The notes under the pieces were generated by a model that made no database searches, was not told where the DNA came from, and worked only from the letters and a program-made list of their open reading frames with translations. A stretch of DNA of 64,000 nt from an uncultured Agathobacter sp. (GTDB lineage Bacteria; Bacillota; Clostridia; Lachnospirales; Lachnospiraceae). Positions 26,391 to 35,200 of the stretch are shown piece after piece. Numbering within the stretch: position 1 is the first letter of the stretch; every line of letters starts with the position of its first letter. The DNA lies in the NCBI GenBank assembly GCA_945910395.1, contig CAMDYX010000001.1, positions 62,001 through 126,000 on the forward strand. The letters are read 5' to 3'. The translations under genes were made by a program, and so were the position numbers.

Positions 26391-26786
26391 TTAACCACGG
26401 GACAACAGTTTCTTAATTCCCAAAATAATCCCACGTATCGCCGCAAACACCGCGAACATCAGCACAAATCCCATCACACCAAACACAATATCCGCAAAAT
26501 CCATTGCACCTGTATGTGACACTTTCTGACCAATCTCAATTGCAAAGGTCAGCACAATAATCATGGTAAATACATAGATCCAGGTAATTACCAGCGTATG
26601 GTTATGCTTTGCCAGCCATGTAAATATCGGATGAATCACAAACACCAAAAGCATCCCGATAATGCCAATCACCAAAAAATGCAACTGCTTGTCCGTAAAA
26701 TTGTATTCGTAGGCATCATTCAGACCAAGAATGGCATTATGCATCTGGGCAATGTAACCTACGACTGTATATAAAAATTCTTTCAT
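26391..26786 (-). CDS. Small integral membrane protein of unknown function
   Basis: I do not recognise this 131-residue protein. It has about four hydrophobic segments (around 35-55, 66-84, 90-112 and 113-128), with acidic and histidine-rich loops (NAILGLNDAYEYNFTD, KHNHTL, IGQKVSHTGAMDFADIVFG). The last part loosely resembles the VanZ-like arrangement, in which a conserved Asp sits before the last helices. AGAGG precedes the ATG. It lies 22 bp after the NeuD/PglD-like gene and ends the amidase operon. Confidence 0.65.
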   Translation of the reverse strand: MKEFLYTVVGYIAQMHNAILGLNDAYEYNFTDKQLHFLVIGIIGMLLVFVIHPIFTWLAKHNHTLVITWIYVFTMIIVLTFAIEIGQKVSHTGAMDFADIVFGVMGFVLMFAVFAAIRGIILGIKKLLSRG

Positions 26787-26808
26787 TTTAACCTCTTTTC
26801 CTGAACCG

Positions 26809-27339
26809 TCAAGATTGTCCTTCCTCCACCACTTCTCCGGCTTCCACCTTCCTACACGCCTTCACAACACCTCTCGCATGCACGATCGCACCGGCATCCA
26901 CATGGCAGCATTCCTCCAAAACCGCATCATGGTCGATAAGCGCACCAATCCCTACAATTGTGCCACGCTTTACCACAGCATTCGCATTCACAACGGCCAT
27001 CGCCTCAACAATAGTACCTTCTTCTATCACCGCGGAGGGGCTTACCCATGCAGTGGGATGAATCAGCACCGGCATTTTTACCCCATGGAGCTGAAAAGCA
27101 TCCATCCATTCTTTCCGTTTTTCATTATTTCCAATTGCAGGAAAAATCCCATCATATTCTCCGTTTGGAGTGATAAACTTCTCCCACTCATTTAGTCCAC
27201 CAACAACATCTAAAGCTTTCTTTCCATCGTCCAAAAAAGCAATCTTATCATATTTCCTAATCATTCTCGCAGTCTCAGCCACAACCTGACCATGTCCTCC
27301 CGCCGTCATAATCAGAAGCTTCTGGTATGTATCACTCAT
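26809..27339 (-). CDS. NeuD/PglD-like sugar O/N-acyltransferase (left-handed beta helix)
   Basis: A 176-residue protein with an N-terminal Rossmann-like part ([20 protein letters not shown]), then hexapeptide repeats ([40 protein letters not shown]). The layout matches PglD and NeuD, which acetylate UDP-amino sugars or sialic acid. The His in IDHDAVL matches the catalytic base position. It is short for the family (about 195-215): the C-terminal coils are fewer. It overlaps the amidase gene by ATGA. Why an acyltransferase is coupled with a wall amidase is unclear; it could modify a wall sugar. Confidence 0.78.
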   Translation of the reverse strand: MSDTYQKLLIMTAGGHGQVVAETARMIRKYDKIAFLDDGKKALDVVGGLNEWEKFITPNGEYDGIFPAIGNNEKRKEWMDAFQLHGVKMPVLIHPTAWVSPSAVIEEGTIVEAMAVVNANAVVKRGTIVGIGALIDHDAVLEECCHVDAGAIVHARGVVKACRKVEAGEVVEEGQS

Positions 27340-28244
27340 TCCTGTTCCTTCTCCTCAAAATATGCATCTATTCCGTCCGCAATACCGGTGGCAATCTTCC
27401 ATTGATATTCTTCCGTTGCCATATTGGCATCCTCTGTAGGATTTGTCATAAATCCGATTTCAACAATCGTAACCGGCACCTGGCACCAGTTAATTCCGCT
27501 CATAGTATCCGTTTCCCATACAGAACGCTTTTTGCATCCGGTTGCATCACTTAAGGAATTAAGTACATGAACGGAAAGGCTTTTACTTTCTGCCGCAAGG
27601 GAACCATTGTAGGGATTCGATGATGTCTGGCATATCGTTGTCGCGCCCTTCGCAGAAGCGCTTTCTGAGCCATCTGCGTGCACACGGATAAACGCATCTG
27701 CATTTGCTTCATTTGCAATTTGCGCCCGCTCTGCATTACTGATGTTCACATCGTTTGTAGTACGGATCATCACAACCTCATATCCGCGGTTTTCCAATTC
27801 CTCCTGCAGCTTCAAGGAAACCATCAAGGTAAGCTCGTATTCACGCAGTCCGCTTACCACTCCCCTTGTTCCACTTGCAACCTTTGCCTTTGTAGTAGAT
27901 GCACCGGGTCCGATTGGCTCCTTTTCATTATTGCCATGCTGCTGATGTCCTGCATCAATGGCAACCACGTATCCGGCAGCTGCCAGTTCCTCTTCCGCCA
28001 ACATTTTCGCTTCCTCAACATGTTCACTTATGGTTGCCGCATCTGTCTTCACACGAAGCGCCAGCCCACTGCATTTTCCCCTTGCGTCAACAATAAAAGA
28101 TATCATCTTTCCCATACCGGCATTCATAAAAGAAGCATTTGAATCCTCCGCCGCGAAACCGCAGGCAGGCAAACTGATGATCTGCGCGATAACAAAACAC
28201 ACACTCAATAATTTTACGATAATATGTTTTTTTCTATTATTCAT
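27336..28244 (-). CDS. Secreted N-acetylmuramoyl-L-alanine amidase (Amidase_3)
   Basis: Cleaves the bond between muramic acid and L-alanine in peptidoglycan outside the cell. From ATG 28244 the protein has a signal peptide ([20 protein letters not shown], with a Cys at the end of the hydrophobic part that could be lipidated). About 70 residues of linker follow, then the zinc amidase domain. Zinc ligands appear in [20 protein letters not shown] and FIRVHADGS, and the catalytic Glu in [13 protein letters not shown]. The total of 302 residues fits a single-domain amidase. It is the first gene of a three-gene operon. Confidence 0.9.
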   Translation of the reverse strand: MNNRKKHIIVKLLSVCFVIAQIISLPACGFAAEDSNASFMNAGMGKMISFIVDARGKCSGLALRVKTDAATISEHVEEAKMLAEEELAAAGYVVAIDAGHQQHGNNEKEPIGPGASTTKAKVASGTRGVVSGLREYELTLMVSLKLQEELENRGYEVVMIRTTNDVNISNAERAQIANEANADAFIRVHADGSESASAKGATTICQTSSNPYNGSLAAESKSLSVHVLNSLSDATGCKKRSVWETDTMSGINWCQVPVTIVEIGFMTNPTEDANMATEEYQWKIATGIADGIDAYFEEKEQE

Positions 28245-28371
28245 TATCCCTCGCCCCATCTAATATCTCCATTCAGTCACTTTCACTCGAAAACCCCAAT
28301 CTATTAGCTCAACTCAGTCGCAACATATGAACCGATGCCAACTTGATTTTACCGACTTGATTTTACCGGCT

Positions 28372-29316
28372 TTATCTTATCAGTTCCATCGCCCCGACAA
28401 TTCCGGAATCATCCCCCAGTCCGGTTGGCACGATATAATGGTCCATATCCTTCAAAATCTTATCATGCTGCACATAACCGCCAAGCATATCGATAACCTT
28501 TTCCCGAATCATTGGAAAAAGCTTTTCTACATGCATCACCCCACCACCAAGAACAATTTTTTGCGGTGAATAACACAATATGTAATTTGTAATTGCCTGG
28601 GCCAGATAAAAAGCTTCCAGCTCCCATACCTTTTCATCCTCAGTCAATTCCTTTGCACCTTTTCCCCAGCGGGCTTCAATCGCAGGTCCGCTCGCCAGTC
28701 CTTCAAAACAGCTTGTATGGTAAGGACATACGCCTTGGAAAATGCGCCTCTTGCATCCATCACTTTTTCCCTGCGAGGTTCGCACTCCCTCTTCGAATTC
28801 TCCATTCCCGCACTCGCACGGCTCGCTTCCATGTCTCGCAAGTAAAATGTGTCCCGCCTCCGGATGCACCAGTCCATGTAAAAGTCCACCGTTAACATAG
28901 ACTCCAACACCGATTCCTGTTCCAACCGTGATATAAATAGCCGAATTGCAGCCAACTGCTGCACCTTTTCGGATTTCCCCCAGCATAGCCGCATTCACAT
29001 CTGTATCAATTGCAACCGGAACAAACAGCTCTTTTTTGAAAAAGCCTAAGACATCCAGATTCGACCAGCCCTCTTTCGGTGTCTTCGTAATATACCCATA
29101 GGTTTTAGAAGAAGCATCCAGATCCAACGGCCCAAAGCAGCCAATTCCAAGCGCATCAATGGAAGCATCCTTAAAATAGTCAGCCATAGCTGCCAGTGTC
29201 TTCTGCGGAGTTTCCGTGGGAATCGACATCCGATCGATCAGTTCTCCATTTTCATTTCCAATGGCGCAAACCATCTTCGTTCCGCCTGCCTCTATTCCAC
29301 CGATTCTTCTACTCAT
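28372..29316 (-). CDS. ROK family sugar kinase (fructokinase/glucokinase-like)
   Basis: Phosphorylates a hexose with ATP in the cytoplasm. The 314-residue protein has the ATP-binding GGIEAGGTKMVCAIG, ALGIGCFGPLD, the catalytic aspartate in AIDTDVNAAMLGE, ITVGTGIGVGVYVNGG, the HPEAGH zinc/substrate motif and GVCPYHTSCFEGLASGPAIE, the ROK fructokinase signature. About 25 extra residues with three cysteines (EPCECGNGEFEEG and after) lie between HPEAGHILLARHG and GVCPYH. Its CECGN part looks like the CxCGxxGC motif of glucokinase-type ROK proteins. Start 29316 has AAAGGGA 7 nt upstream. It lies between two operons and may stand alone. Confidence 0.88.
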   Translation of the reverse strand: MSRRIGGIEAGGTKMVCAIGNENGELIDRMSIPTETPQKTLAAMADYFKDASIDALGIGCFGPLDLDASSKTYGYITKTPKEGWSNLDVLGFFKKELFVPVAIDTDVNAAMLGEIRKGAAVGCNSAIYITVGTGIGVGVYVNGGLLHGLVHPEAGHILLARHGSEPCECGNGEFEEGVRTSQGKSDGCKRRIFQGVCPYHTSCFEGLASGPAIEARWGKGAKELTEDEKVWELEAFYLAQAITNYILCYSPQKIVLGGGVMHVEKLFPMIREKVIDMLGGYVQHDKILKDMDHYIVPTGLGDDSGIVGAMELIR

Positions 29317-29355
29317 GTAATTCCCTTTCTTTGTCTTTTTTCGCACTATAAAAGC

Positions 29356-29488
29356 TTCTGTATACCTAAGAATATGCCATTCCTTAGGTACGGGCCAAAA
29401 ATCACTTCATGAAAAAATACAATTGGCCTCAAAAACTGTTAAAAAACGACCCTTTTTCAAGATTTTTAGGTATATACAAAAATTAGTA
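29356..29488. repeat. Foldback repeat family B, partial copy B3
   Basis: About 133 bp matching the centre and right half of B1 and B2: TATACCTAAG and CCTTAGGTAC in the centre, AAAAATACAATTGGCCTC, then CCTTTTTCAAGATTTTTAGGTATA. It lies just after the GtrA stop codon and just before the ROK gene, at the boundary of the second glycan cluster. Confidence 0.65.
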
Positions 29489-29518
29489 TGGCAAAATATA
29501 ACAAATGACGCAACGCTA

Positions 29519-29992
29519 CTATTTTTCCTTAAACACAAACAACTTGCTCACCACGTAGTTCAGCACGATAACAATCACCTGGGCTACAAGCTTTACTATC
29601 ATACTGTTGAATCCCAGCCATGTAATAAAGATTGCAATAATGATTTCCTCAATAACCAATGTGAAAATTCTTCCACCAAAGAAAGAACCCATCTGCACAG
29701 CAAAGGCTTTTGCACCATCCACACGTCCATCAAATACCCATGTACGATTGGTAAAGAACTGGAACAGTACACACAAGATCCAGCTAAGTATATTTGCAAT
29801 CAATTCATCGATTTGCATCATTTCATGAAATAGTGCAAAAAGCGCAAGATTTAAGAAAAATGCAATCCCACCGAAAAATAGATACATTAAAACTTCTTTA
29901 TTTTTCTTATAAAACGGTTCAAATATCCGAAGAATCGGAAGTGTCATCATACGGTCAAAGATATCCGGTTTTCTCTCTGGTTCATTACTCAT
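29519..29992 (-). CDS. GtrA family membrane protein
   Basis: GtrA proteins are thought to move undecaprenyl-phosphate-glucose or a related lipid-linked sugar across the membrane for side-chain glycosylation. The 157-residue protein has four hydrophobic segments and the family landmarks YLFFGGIAFFLNLALFALFH, WILCVLFQFFTNRTWVFDG and QVIVIVLNYVVSKLFVF. It is the last gene of the second glycan cluster, about 7.5 kb from a GtrII-like glucosyltransferase with which it could act. No GtrB-type enzyme (dolichyl/undecaprenyl-phosphate sugar synthase) was seen. Confidence 0.88.
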   Translation of the reverse strand: MSNEPERKPDIFDRMMTLPILRIFEPFYKKNKEVLMYLFFGGIAFFLNLALFALFHEMMQIDELIANILSWILCVLFQFFTNRTWVFDGRVDGAKAFAVQMGSFFGGRIFTLVIEEIIIAIFITWLGFNSMIVKLVAQVIVIVLNYVVSKLFVFKEK

Positions 29993-30012
29993 AATACGCT
30001 TCCCTGCTCCGA

Positions 30013-31071
30013 CTAACCATAGTATTCTTTATACCACTCAGCAAATTTGCGGAGTCCTGTTCGAAGATCTGTGCTTGGCTTAAAGCCAAAGTCGCACTCT
30101 AGTGCAGAGGTGTCTGCATAGGTGATTGGTACATCACCGGCCTGCATCGCAACAAGCTCCTTGTGTGCCTCAAAATCATAGTCCTCCGGAAGAACCTTTG
30201 CACGAATCAGCTCCTCCTGAAGAATCTGAACGAAATCCAGAAGATTCTCCGGATTGTTATTTCCAATGTTATAGATCTTATACGGAGGAATCAAAAGGCC
30301 ATCCTCACCAACTTCCTTAACCGGCGGCTTTTTCATCACATTGCAGACTCCGGTCACAATGTCATCGATATAGGTAAAATCCCGCTTGCAGTTTCCGTAA
30401 TTGAAAATCTGAATTTTTTCGCCCTTAAGCAGCTTATTGGTAAATCCAAAATATGCCATATCCGGTCTTCCTGCCGGTCCGTATACGGTAAAAAAGCGCA
30501 GTCCGGTAGAAGGAATTCCATAAAGCTTACTGTAAGCATGGGCCAAAAGCTCATCGGATTTTTTCGTTGCCGCATATAGTGAAACCGGATTATCTACTTT
30601 ATCCTCTGTGGAATATGGAACCTTTTTATTGGAACCATAAACCGAGGAGCTGGAAGCATATACCAGATGCTCTACGCCGAGCTTTCCGTCATCATAGCTG
30701 TGGCGGCAGGCCTCAAGAATATTGTAGAAACCGATGATATTGGACTCGATATACGCATCCGGATTTACAATGGAATAACGGACTCCCGCCTGTGCAGCAA
30801 GATTAACCACAATCTGCGGCTGATATTTTTCAAAAATTTCTGTGATGATTGACTTATCCGCTATGCTGCCCTTTATAAAAGTAAAAGAAGAAAAAACATC
30901 CAAAGCTTTCAAACGATCTTCTTTTAAGGAAACATCATAATAATCATTCATATTATCAATGCCGATAACGGTGATGTTTTCGCACTCCTCATACAAGCGC
31001 TTAATCAGATTGCTTCCGATAAATCCGGCGGCCCCTGTCACTAGTATTGTTTTGTTTTCCAATTTTGCCAT
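30013..31071 (-). CDS. UDP-glucuronate 4-epimerase-like SDR epimerase
   Basis: An extended SDR enzyme of 352 residues that probably turns UDP-glucuronate into UDP-galacturonate. It shows ILVTGAAGFIGSNLIKRL, NMNDYYDVSLKEDRL (typical of the glucuronate epimerase branch), VVNLAAQAGVRYSI, VYASSSSVYGSN with the catalytic Ser/Thr, and YAATKKSDELLAHAYSKLYG with Tyr-x-x-x-Lys. RFFTVYGPAGRPDMAYFGFT follows. Start 31071 has AGGAGG close upstream; an earlier ATG lies before that site. It follows the CDP-glucose dehydratase gene with a 71-bp gap and precedes gtrA. Confidence 0.87.
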   Translation of the reverse strand: MAKLENKTILVTGAAGFIGSNLIKRLYEECENITVIGIDNMNDYYDVSLKEDRLKALDVFSSFTFIKGSIADKSIITEIFEKYQPQIVVNLAAQAGVRYSIVNPDAYIESNIIGFYNILEACRHSYDDGKLGVEHLVYASSSSVYGSNKKVPYSTEDKVDNPVSLYAATKKSDELLAHAYSKLYGIPSTGLRFFTVYGPAGRPDMAYFGFTNKLLKGEKIQIFNYGNCKRDFTYIDDIVTGVCNVMKKPPVKEVGEDGLLIPPYKIYNIGNNNPENLLDFVQILQEELIRAKVLPEDYDFEAHKELVAMQAGDVPITYADTSALECDFGFKPSTDLRTGLRKFAEWYKEYYG

Positions 31072-31142
31072 ATTTTGGCCTCCTATGAACATACGAATCT
31101 AGCCTCTATTTCAGGCTCTCCACAAATATACGTATCCAACCT

Positions 31143-32216
31143 CTATTCAAGGCCTTCAACAAATTCTTTAATCTGCCTTTCCATGCATTCTGCAACATCC
31201 CTCTGCTGCAAATATACGATGGACCACTCCACAATCCTTTGCATGGTCATTTCCACATTCCATACCGGTTTCCAGCCAAATGCTTTCCTAATTTTTGAAC
31301 AATCCAATTTTAAGAAATTAGCTTCATGGGGACCCCCATCATACTTGTTGACCCATTGGACCTCATGACCTGTCTGTTCCTTCCATTCCTTACAGAATAG
31401 ATTCACAAGATCACCCGTTGTCCAACAATCCGTGTCATCCGGCCCCACATTATAATTACCTGCAAGGCTTTTGTCCTCGTATTGGACCTGTGCCAACATC
31501 AGATATACCATAACCGGCTCTAGCACATGCTGATAAGGTCTCGTGGAAAAAGGATTTCGAACAATGATATCCTCCCCCTTTTCTACTGCCCGAATACAGT
31601 CCGGAATAATTCGGTCCGCGGCGAAATCACCGCCTCCGATTACATTTCCCGCCCGGCAGGTGGAAATTGCAGTATTCCTATCTTCGAAAAAAGAATTCTT
31701 ATAGCTGCTTGTCACAAGTTCAGAACAGGACTTTGAATTTGAATAGGGATCATATCCATTTAGTTCCTCATTCTCGCGATATCCCCACTCCCATTCTTTG
31801 TTCAAATATACCTTGTCCGTTGTCACATTTACAAAGGACTTTACGCAGGAATTCAGCCGAACACACTCTAGGATATTCACAGTTCCCATCACATTCGTTT
31901 CATAGGTGTAAACCGGATTTCGGTAAGATTCACGCACAATTGGCTGTGCAGCCATATGAATCACAATTTCAGGCTGCACTTCTTCGAATACCTTTTTCAG
32001 GTGCTCCAAATCCCTCACATCACCGATAATGGAATTCATCTGAGACTCTAAATTGCACATGTCAAAAAGATTTGGGATTGATGGTGCCTCAAGGGCATAG
32101 CCCGTCACATCTGCCCCAGCCATGCAAAGTACCTTACACATCCAGGAGCCTTTGAATCCCGTATGCCCGGTAATCAGCACCTTTCTATTTTTGTAAAAAG
32201 CAGGATCAAATTTCAT
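31143..32216 (-). CDS. rfbG: CDP-glucose 4,6-dehydratase
   Basis: An SDR enzyme making CDP-4-keto-6-deoxyglucose, the precursor of CDP-3,6-dideoxy sugars and branched sugars such as yersiniose. The 357-residue protein has the RfbG hallmark VLITGHTGFKGSWMCKVL, then VIHMAAQPIVRESYRNPVYT, VNVTTDKVYLNKEWEWGYRE, DPYSNSKSCSELVTSSY, AISTCRAGNVIGGGDFAADR and RPYQHVLEP. The start at 32216 has AAAGGG 8 nt upstream. The CTP-glucose-1-phosphate uridylyl/cytidylyltransferase (rfbF) that normally sits beside it is absent from this window. It must be encoded elsewhere, or the substrate differs. Confidence 0.9.
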   Translation of the reverse strand: MKFDPAFYKNRKVLITGHTGFKGSWMCKVLCMAGADVTGYALEAPSIPNLFDMCNLESQMNSIIGDVRDLEHLKKVFEEVQPEIVIHMAAQPIVRESYRNPVYTYETNVMGTVNILECVRLNSCVKSFVNVTTDKVYLNKEWEWGYRENEELNGYDPYSNSKSCSELVTSSYKNSFFEDRNTAISTCRAGNVIGGGDFAADRIIPDCIRAVEKGEDIIVRNPFSTRPYQHVLEPVMVYLMLAQVQYEDKSLAGNYNVGPDDTDCWTTGDLVNLFCKEWKEQTGHEVQWVNKYDGGPHEANFLKLDCSKIRKAFGWKPVWNVEMTMQRIVEWSIVYLQQRDVAECMERQIKEFVEGLE

Positions 32217-32256
32217 TTTACAAGCCCTTTCGCATTTCTTTCTCAGAATCAAACGA

Positions 32257-35200
32257 TTACACATTTATCGACCAGGCAACTCGATGCTTCTTTGCTTTTC
32301 CTCCATACTTTGGAGAAGAAATCAAACTCACATAATAAGTTCCCGAATTTAAAATTTTTCTCTTAATTCTACAGAAAAAACCAATATAATCCAAATCATA
32401 TCTGTTTGGATATCCATCTGCTACATCTGGACGATATACAGTAAATGTATCAAAGCAACGTGACTCTACGATCTGATTGCCTTCTACGCGTTCCAAAAGG
32501 ACATAGCGCGTCACCTCATTATTATTTGTAAAGGTCTCATCCCAGGACCACCCCGCAAAAACAAATTCATCCTCAACACTCAACTGATCTACATTAAGAT
32601 GACTATCAAAATCAACTTTTGCTTTCGGAATCGGTATTTCACTGTTACATATATCCGCTGAATTGTAAGAAAAATCCACATTATTTTGAACTAAATATGG
32701 ATGATAGAACGGATCTTTTTCTGCTAACTTTGGATGGCGTTCATAGAGTTTAGTGCGTTCTCTTTCCAAACGTTCCATCTTTTGCTTATCCAGATAATCA
32801 TATCCACGGCTAACAGACTCATGATGGTACAAAACCGCATCTGTTCGCATCACATTATAATATCCGGCTTCATATAGTTTAAAACACAAGTCTACATCAT
32901 TGTATGCAACTGGAAGATTCTCTTCAAAACCACCCACTTCACGGAATTTATCTGCTGACACCGCAAGACAAGCCCCCGTAACCGCACAATAATTAAAATT
33001 CAAGCAGTTGCGCCCAAAATAGAATAGTTCTTTATCTTCAAATCCGCAAAATGCATGGGATGGTCCGTTTTTGATTTGAATGATTCCAGCATGCTGTATT
33101 TTCTTTGAATCTGGATAATAAAGCTTCGCTCCAACTGCTCCAGAATGTGGAACCTGTGCCTGTCCAGCCATAACGCTCAGCCAATTTGGATGTAGCACCT
33201 CAATGTCATCATTCAAGAACAGATAAATATCTCCAGAAGCTAAGGAAACTCCCAGATTACACATATGTGAAAAATTAAACTGCATCTTCTCATAGTGATA
33301 AATGAATTTCATCTGGGGATTTGCAGTCTGATACTCTTGCATTAGTGCATTATACTTTTTACGGCACTCGTCAGCACTTCCGTTATCCACCAAAATCACT
33401 TCATAGTTTTCGTATGCCGTTATCGACAACAAAGAGTCAATCGCTCGCTTTAATATCTCATAGTTATCCTTGGAAGGAATAATAATACTGACCTTAGGAT
33501 TTCCCTGCGGCACATAAGTCACATGAATCTGGTTCATCTCCTGTGTCAAAACCCCCTGCAATCCACGTCGATTCAGCGCATCCTGTTTTGCACGTTTCTG
33601 TGCTTCAATAACATATGGTTTTGCCTCTATTGATCCGGATGTAGATCCATCAATCTCACGCCAGTGATATAGTACTTTGGGAATATGAAATATATGCTTT
33701 GCCGGAATCTGTTCTGTAAATCGAAGCGTAAAGTCATAATCCTGTGCGCCATCACATTCAGAGCGCAGCCCACCAATTTTCTTTGTAATACTTGTCCGAT
33801 ATACACTAAAATGACTGGTATACATAAATGACATTAGTGTGTCCGGCGACCAATCCGGTTTAAAATGCGGATTATGACGGCCTTTTCCATCCGCAAAAAT
33901 CTTATCCTCGTCACTATAGATAAAATCAAATTGATTATTTTCGTTTAATACTTTTACAACTTCATATAGCGCACTCTTGCTTAACGTATCATCACAATCT
34001 AAAAATCCAACAAACTCACCGCTCGCCATCTCAAGAGCAGAATTTGTACACTTTGAAATATGTCCATTCTCAGTTCGATAGCAGATTTTTATTCGTTTAT
34101 CATTTTCATACCGTTTTAGAATTGTACGAACTTCCCCCTGCGTGGAACAATCATCCGCCAAACATAGTTCCCAATTTGGATATATCTGATTGCGTACAGA
34201 TTCAATACATGCAACCAGATATTCATCAGCCACATTATATACCGGTACCAGAACTGAAATCAGCGGGCAATAAGAAAATTTCTGGTCGTAATCCTCCTTC
34301 TGCTCAAAGGAACGCATCATATTTTCATATACTAAATCTCTGCGTTCCATTTGCTTTTGATACTGTTTCCGCCTTTCTTTGGCAATACTCTCTGAGCCGA
34401 TATGTTTTTGTACTTGTCTTTTCTCAAGCCTATTTTTTACCTTATCTGCCAATGCACGGATCGGCTTTCTTTTTAGATACGCGACACAATCTATATAATC
34501 CTTTTGTGCCTGCATCTGTGCCTGCGCACTTTGCAAATGTTCTGATGCACATTTCAATTCAACATCCCGATGTGCAATCATTGCATTTCGTTCCTCAATA
34601 AGTAAGTCCTTTGCCTTGCCTGCATATTCCAGATTTTGGATATGCTGTTCTTTGTCTTGAAGTTGTCTTGTAAACTTTTCTATTCGTTCTGTTGCGCCAC
34701 CTGCAATCAAATCTTTCCAACTAATACTCGGTTTTTCATAGCGTTGCAAATAATTACATTTTAATCCCTTGCCATGAACATGCTGCTGGAACTGACTTTC
34801 CATTTTATTATATAGCTCAATTTCATCATCTGAAAAATTAAATATCCTTAATAATTCATTCCTACTTATCAGTGCAGAAACAATCTTCTGATTCTCATTA
34901 AAAATATATAATAAACTACGATATTTTACATAATTAACCGGAATTGGAAAATTTGACACCCACTCATAATCTAGGCAATAAACATCCCCGGATTCCATCT
35001 TTACAAAATTGCTTACAATCGAATCCAAATTTGATATCGCATATGCCGGAATGCCATTAGCCGGAGTACATTCCGGAAACATTTTCTGAAATTCATCCGT
35101 CATTGCAAATGGTACGCATATTTCCTGCTTTACATCAAACATTACGGAAAAAGCCTCTTGAATCTTGTTAACAAGAGCCCCCAATGATATTTTTTTCTCA

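Noticed and set aside
28341-28368. Tandem duplication of the 14-mer ACTTGATTTTACCG
   Set aside because: Only two units with no wider repeat; it is probably a simple slippage event downstream of the ROK gene.
34044-34601. A 185-codon plus-strand frame opposite the 1340-residue gene
   Set aside because: Antisense shadow of a gene with clear domains; its residue make-up is that of a chance frame.
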